Assembly (NCBI GenBank): GCA_011048585.1
Contig: DSDS01000040.1
Location: 1 to 6,618, forward strand
DNA length: 6,618 bases
Direction: 5' to 3'
Source of the DNA: Desulfurivibrio alkaliphilus
Lineage (GTDB): Bacteria; Desulfobacterota; Desulfobulbia; Desulfobulbales; Desulfurivibrionaceae
This document shows positions 4,733 through 6,618 of the stretch, piece after piece. The position numbers and the translations under genes were made by a program. The notes beneath the pieces are model-generated. The model saw nothing but the letters and a program-made list of their open reading frames with translations. It had not been told where the DNA came from and searched no databases. Every line of letters starts with the position of its first letter. Within the stretch, counting starts at the first letter, position 1.

Positions 4733-5938
4733 TTAATTGATCTCAAAGGTCCCGTCGGAATTGACAAACATGGAGGCATCCAGATACTGAATCCCTTTGG
4801 GATTGTCGTAGCCACCCCGGGTAGCGATGGCATGATAGACGCCACCGGCCCGAATCCCGGTCACACAATGAATAATCACCCTTTTGCCGGTGGGCACTTT
4901 CTTGACCAACTGCTCATAGTTGGCATGGAATTGATCGTCGGGAATGTTGACCGCTCCCGGCAGATGGCCGGCGGCAAACTCACCGGCGCTGCGCACATCA
5001 AGGATCGCCACTTCATTGGGGGATTCCTTCATCAGTTTGGTGAAATCGGCGCCGCTGATGGTGCGGGGCAGGCCGCCGGGGGCAGTGGGCAACTCGATGG
5101 CCACGTCAACCACGCCGCTGGGTTCGTTGCCCCAAAGGGGTAAACCATCCCGCTTCCACTCCGGTTCCCCGGCGCTGTAAACCGAAACCCACTTATAGCC
5201 CATCTCCTTGGCTTTCTTGGCTGAATTATGGCTGTGGGGACAAGCGTGACCGCCACAGTAGAAGATCAGCTTGGTGTTGAGGTCGTTGGGCAACAGGCTC
5301 TTCTTGAGATCCCAATTCTGGATGGGAATGGAGGCCGAACCGGGGATAAAGGCTTTACGATGAACGGCGCTGGGGCGAGAGTCGATCAGCAGAAAATTCT
5401 GCTCATCGCTCTGGGTCATCATATGGTAGACATAACCGGTCTCGGAGATCATATAGCCACCGGCCTGGTGCCAGCCCGGATCACCCTCGTACCAAACCCG
5501 CACATTGGTCAACCCCTTCTCCAGGGCGGCTTTGGCCGCCTGAGTACTCAGTGGGCACGCCAGTCCGCCGCAGTAGAAAATAACCATCCGATCCCGGGGC
5601 AACTGATCAATTTGGGCGGCCACCTCGCCGGGAGTCATATGAATGGCCCCGGGAACGTGTCCCTCCTGATAACGGCCGAGGGGACGGGTATCAACCAGCA
5701 GAAAACGCTCATTGCGGTCCAGGTTGGCCTTGACCAGTACCTGGTCGCCATAGACCTGGCTGAAAAGCTCCATCACTTCAGCGCTGGTGATCCTCAGCTT
5801 GGGATCCTGTTCCACCATCCGGGTGTGACCGGCGGCCGAAGGGACTGGCGACGGGGCGGGAGTGGCGGCACAACCCACCATGAAAAACAGGGCGAGTAGT
5901 ACCAGGGCGCTGCTCAAAGCATGGCGATACATCATCAT
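4733..5938 (-). CDS. Triple-rhodanese-domain lipoprotein
   Basis: This 401-residue protein starts at the first of three consecutive ATGs (5938, 5935, 5932); GAGGAGGG (5943-5950) lies just upstream and suits the first or second. An ATG at 6007 would add 23 residues before the signal peptide and is unlikely. Residues 1-22 form a lipoprotein signal ending MVGC, so Cys23 should be lipidated, followed by a Pro/Ala/Ser-rich tether. Three rhodanese domains follow: about 50-160 (VDTRP..., active loop CGGLACPLS, C123 with C128), 168-265 (IDSRP..., loop CGGHACPHS, C228 with C233) and 293-393 (LDVRSAGEFAAGHLPGA, canonical loop CVTGIR, C358). Rhodaneses carry sulfane sulfur as a cysteine persulfide. Domains one and two share the unusual double-cysteine loop and look like an internal duplication; the third is of ordinary type. 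E. coli YnjE is also a triple-rhodanese protein encoded beside ABC-transporter genes, as here. The acceptor is unknown; the location is extracytoplasmic. Confidence 0.88.
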   Translation of the reverse strand: MMMYRHALSSALVLLALFFMVGCAATPAPSPVPSAAGHTRMVEQDPKLRITSAEVMELFSQVYGDQVLVKANLDRNERFLLVDTRPLGRYQEGHVPGAIHMTPGEVAAQIDQLPRDRMVIFYCGGLACPLSTQAAKAALEKGLTNVRVWYEGDPGWHQAGGYMISETGYVYHMMTQSDEQNFLLIDSRPSAVHRKAFIPGSASIPIQNWDLKKSLLPNDLNTKLIFYCGGHACPHSHNSAKKAKEMGYKWVSVYSAGEPEWKRDGLPLWGNEPSGVVDVAIELPTAPGGLPRTISGADFTKLMKESPNEVAILDVRSAGEFAAGHLPGAVNIPDDQFHANYEQLVKKVPTGKRVIIHCVTGIRAGGVYHAIATRGGYDNPKGIQYLDASMFVNSDGTFEIN

Positions 5939-5942
5939 AAAA

Positions 5943-5950
5943 CCCTCCTC
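5943..5950 (-). promoter_or_regulatory. Ribosome binding site of the triple-rhodanese gene
   Basis: Minus-strand GAGGAGGG is followed by TTTT and three ATG codons in a row. The AGGAGG core is 5, 8 and 11 nt from the three starts, so the second (5935) has the most usual spacing, but use of any would give almost the same protein. It argues against the in-frame ATG at 6007. Confidence 0.75.
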
Positions 5951-5998
5951 ATTTGGTTGATAACTGCCACGAATGACCATTCTTTCGCGGTTTTGAAT

Positions 5999-6065
5999 GT
6001 ATCCCATGAACGAGAGCGGTTGATCAAATAGATAATATTTATAAATTTAATTTTGCTTATTTGAT
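5999..6065 (-). promoter_or_regulatory. AT-rich promoter/operator region upstream of the triple-rhodanese gene
   Basis: The spacer between the permease stop (6070) and the lipoprotein start is strongly AT-rich near 6022-6070. It contains an 8-bp perfect inverted repeat, ATCAAATA (6023-6030) and TATTTGAT (6058-6065), 27 bp apart. A weak minus-strand sigma-70 candidate is TTGATC (6022-6027) with GATACA (5998-6003) at 18 bp; its -35 overlaps one arm of the repeat. No U-tract follows, so a terminator for the permease gene is not evident. Confidence 0.35.
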
Positions 6066-6069
6066 AAAC

Positions 6070-6618
6070 CTATACTAGCGGCTGACCCGAAAAAAAACGT
6101 AACAGCCGGGAGATCCGCCAGGTCACCGGCAGGGCCACCAGGCCGAAACAGGCCGCCCGGGAGCAGAAAACCGAATCCCACAGCTCGCTGTAAACCTTGG
6201 CCAAAATTCCGGTGATGTTAAGAGCTAGGGCCAGAGCCCCGGTCAGGGGCCCCAAGCCGATGATCGCCACCAAAATCACTGCCCAGACAAAATCGGGCAC
6301 CGCCCGCAGAATATCCTGGATGATCCGGCAGAGGGAGCAGAAGAGGGCCGCCGGTCGGCGCAGGGGAAAGTCCCGCCGCCAGCCGCTCAGGTTTTCCTCC
6401 CCGACACTGACCGCCCGGGAGGAACCCAGGGCCAGCAGCACCGCGGCGATAATCGCCAGAAAGGTGCCGATCACCGCCGCCGACAGGGTTTGGAAGGTCA
6501 GGGCCCAGCCGTGGCGGAGAAATTTGGCACTGAAGTCGGGATTGGCAAAAGCGGCCAGCCAGGCTCCCATCCGCCCCAAGGCCAGACGGCGCTGGGCGGA
6601 ATCGGTCAGGGAGGTGAG
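6070..6618 (-). CDS. PhnE-like ABC transporter permease, partial (5' end outside window) and possibly C-terminally broken
   Basis: The frame is open from the right edge to TAG (6070-6072), giving 182 visible residues; no start needs to be assumed within the window. It resembles PhnE/PtxC-type permeases of phosphonate/phosphite/phosphate ABC importers: NPDFSAKFLRHGWALTFQTL followed by a membrane segment (AAVIGTFLAIIAAVLLALGS), then ILRAVPDFVWAVILVAIIGLGPLTGALALALNITGILAKVYSELWDSV, the most conserved stretch of that family. After SELWDSV, exactly where the family's cytoplasmic EAA loop (E...D..P..AL...GAS) should begin, the sequence becomes unfamiliar (CSRAACFGLVALPVTW...), and the final membrane segments are missing. 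This suggests a frameshift or deletion near 6165, or a divergent short variant. No other frame clearly restores the motif. The ligand cannot be told from the permease; its neighbour, a rhodanese lipoprotein, leaves sulfur or selenium compounds open. Confidence 0.65.
   Translation of the reverse strand, partial: LTSLTDSAQRRLALGRMGAWLAAFANPDFSAKFLRHGWALTFQTLSAAVIGTFLAIIAAVLLALGSSRAVSVGEENLSGWRRDFPLRRPAALFCSLCRIIQDILRAVPDFVWAVILVAIIGLGPLTGALALALNITGILAKVYSELWDSVFCSRAACFGLVALPVTWRISRLLRFFSGQPLV

Noticed and set aside
5228..5899. Plus-strand open frame of 223 codons opposite the triple-rhodanese gene
   Set aside because: Antisense shadow of a well-supported gene, with no family features and no ribosome binding site of note.
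5939..6008. 23-residue N-terminal extension of the triple-rhodanese protein from the ATG at 6007
   Set aside because: It would bury the lipoprotein signal peptide, and a strong SD directly precedes the ATG cluster at 5938-5930.
6099..6108. Ten bases (CGTAACAGCC) identical to part of the hairpin arm at 4679-4688
   Set aside because: This copy lies in the permease coding frame and has no partner arm; a single 10-base match in a window this size can be chance.
1..6618. CRISPR arrays, tRNA or rRNA genes, insertion sequences and attachment sites
   Set aside because: I saw no regularly spaced direct repeats, no tRNA-like cloverleaf, no transposase frame and no terminal inverted repeats with target duplications anywhere in the window.

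Overview
The window looks like a piece of a GC-rich, anaerobic Desulfobacterota-type (old 'deltaproteobacterial') chromosome, perhaps Desulfobulbales. This rests on general protein style, on the HdrB/GlpC-type iron-sulfur chemistry and on the density of rhodanese domains. The taxonomic guess is an inference, not a sequence match.

Layout, left to right. Positions 1-258 (+) hold the C-terminal 85 residues of TsaB (tRNA t6A synthesis). It converges on, and overlaps by 25 bp, nfo (endonuclease IV, 234-1082, -), which keeps all nine metal ligands. Just upstream of nfo, and overlapping its start codon as ATGA, is a relic (1079-1399, -) of a MinD/ParA-family ATPase that has lost its nucleotide-binding half. 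A candidate promoter (1429-1458, -) precedes the relic and may now drive nfo. Next comes a tight two-gene operon on the minus strand. It encodes a secreted single-domain rhodanese (3376-3813) followed, 5 nt later, by a membrane protein (1529-3370) that fuses a TVP38/DedA-like (VTT) domain to two [4Fe-4S] ferredoxin motifs and two CCG (HdrB/GlpC-type) domains.

A comparatively AT-rich divergent intergenic region (3814-4086) with several short inverted repeats separates this operon from an orphan RelE/ParE-like protein with an acidic C-terminal tail (4087-4647, +). A perfect 16-bp-stem hairpin (4677-4712) lies between that gene and a convergent gene for a three-rhodanese-domain lipoprotein (4733-5938, -). 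An AT-rich spacer (5939-6069) carrying an 8-bp inverted repeat leads to the 3' part of a PhnE-like ABC permease (6070-6618, -). That permease runs off the right edge and loses family resemblance at its C-terminus.

How the genes may work together: four rhodanese domains predicted to lie outside the cytoplasmic membrane, beside a membrane protein carrying a cytoplasmic thiol/disulfide-type Fe-S module, suggest a sulfane-sulfur (or selenium) handling and electron-transfer function. The co-orientation of the single rhodanese and the VTT-CCG fusion is seen directly; the pathway is inference. The other genes (tsaB, nfo) are housekeeping.
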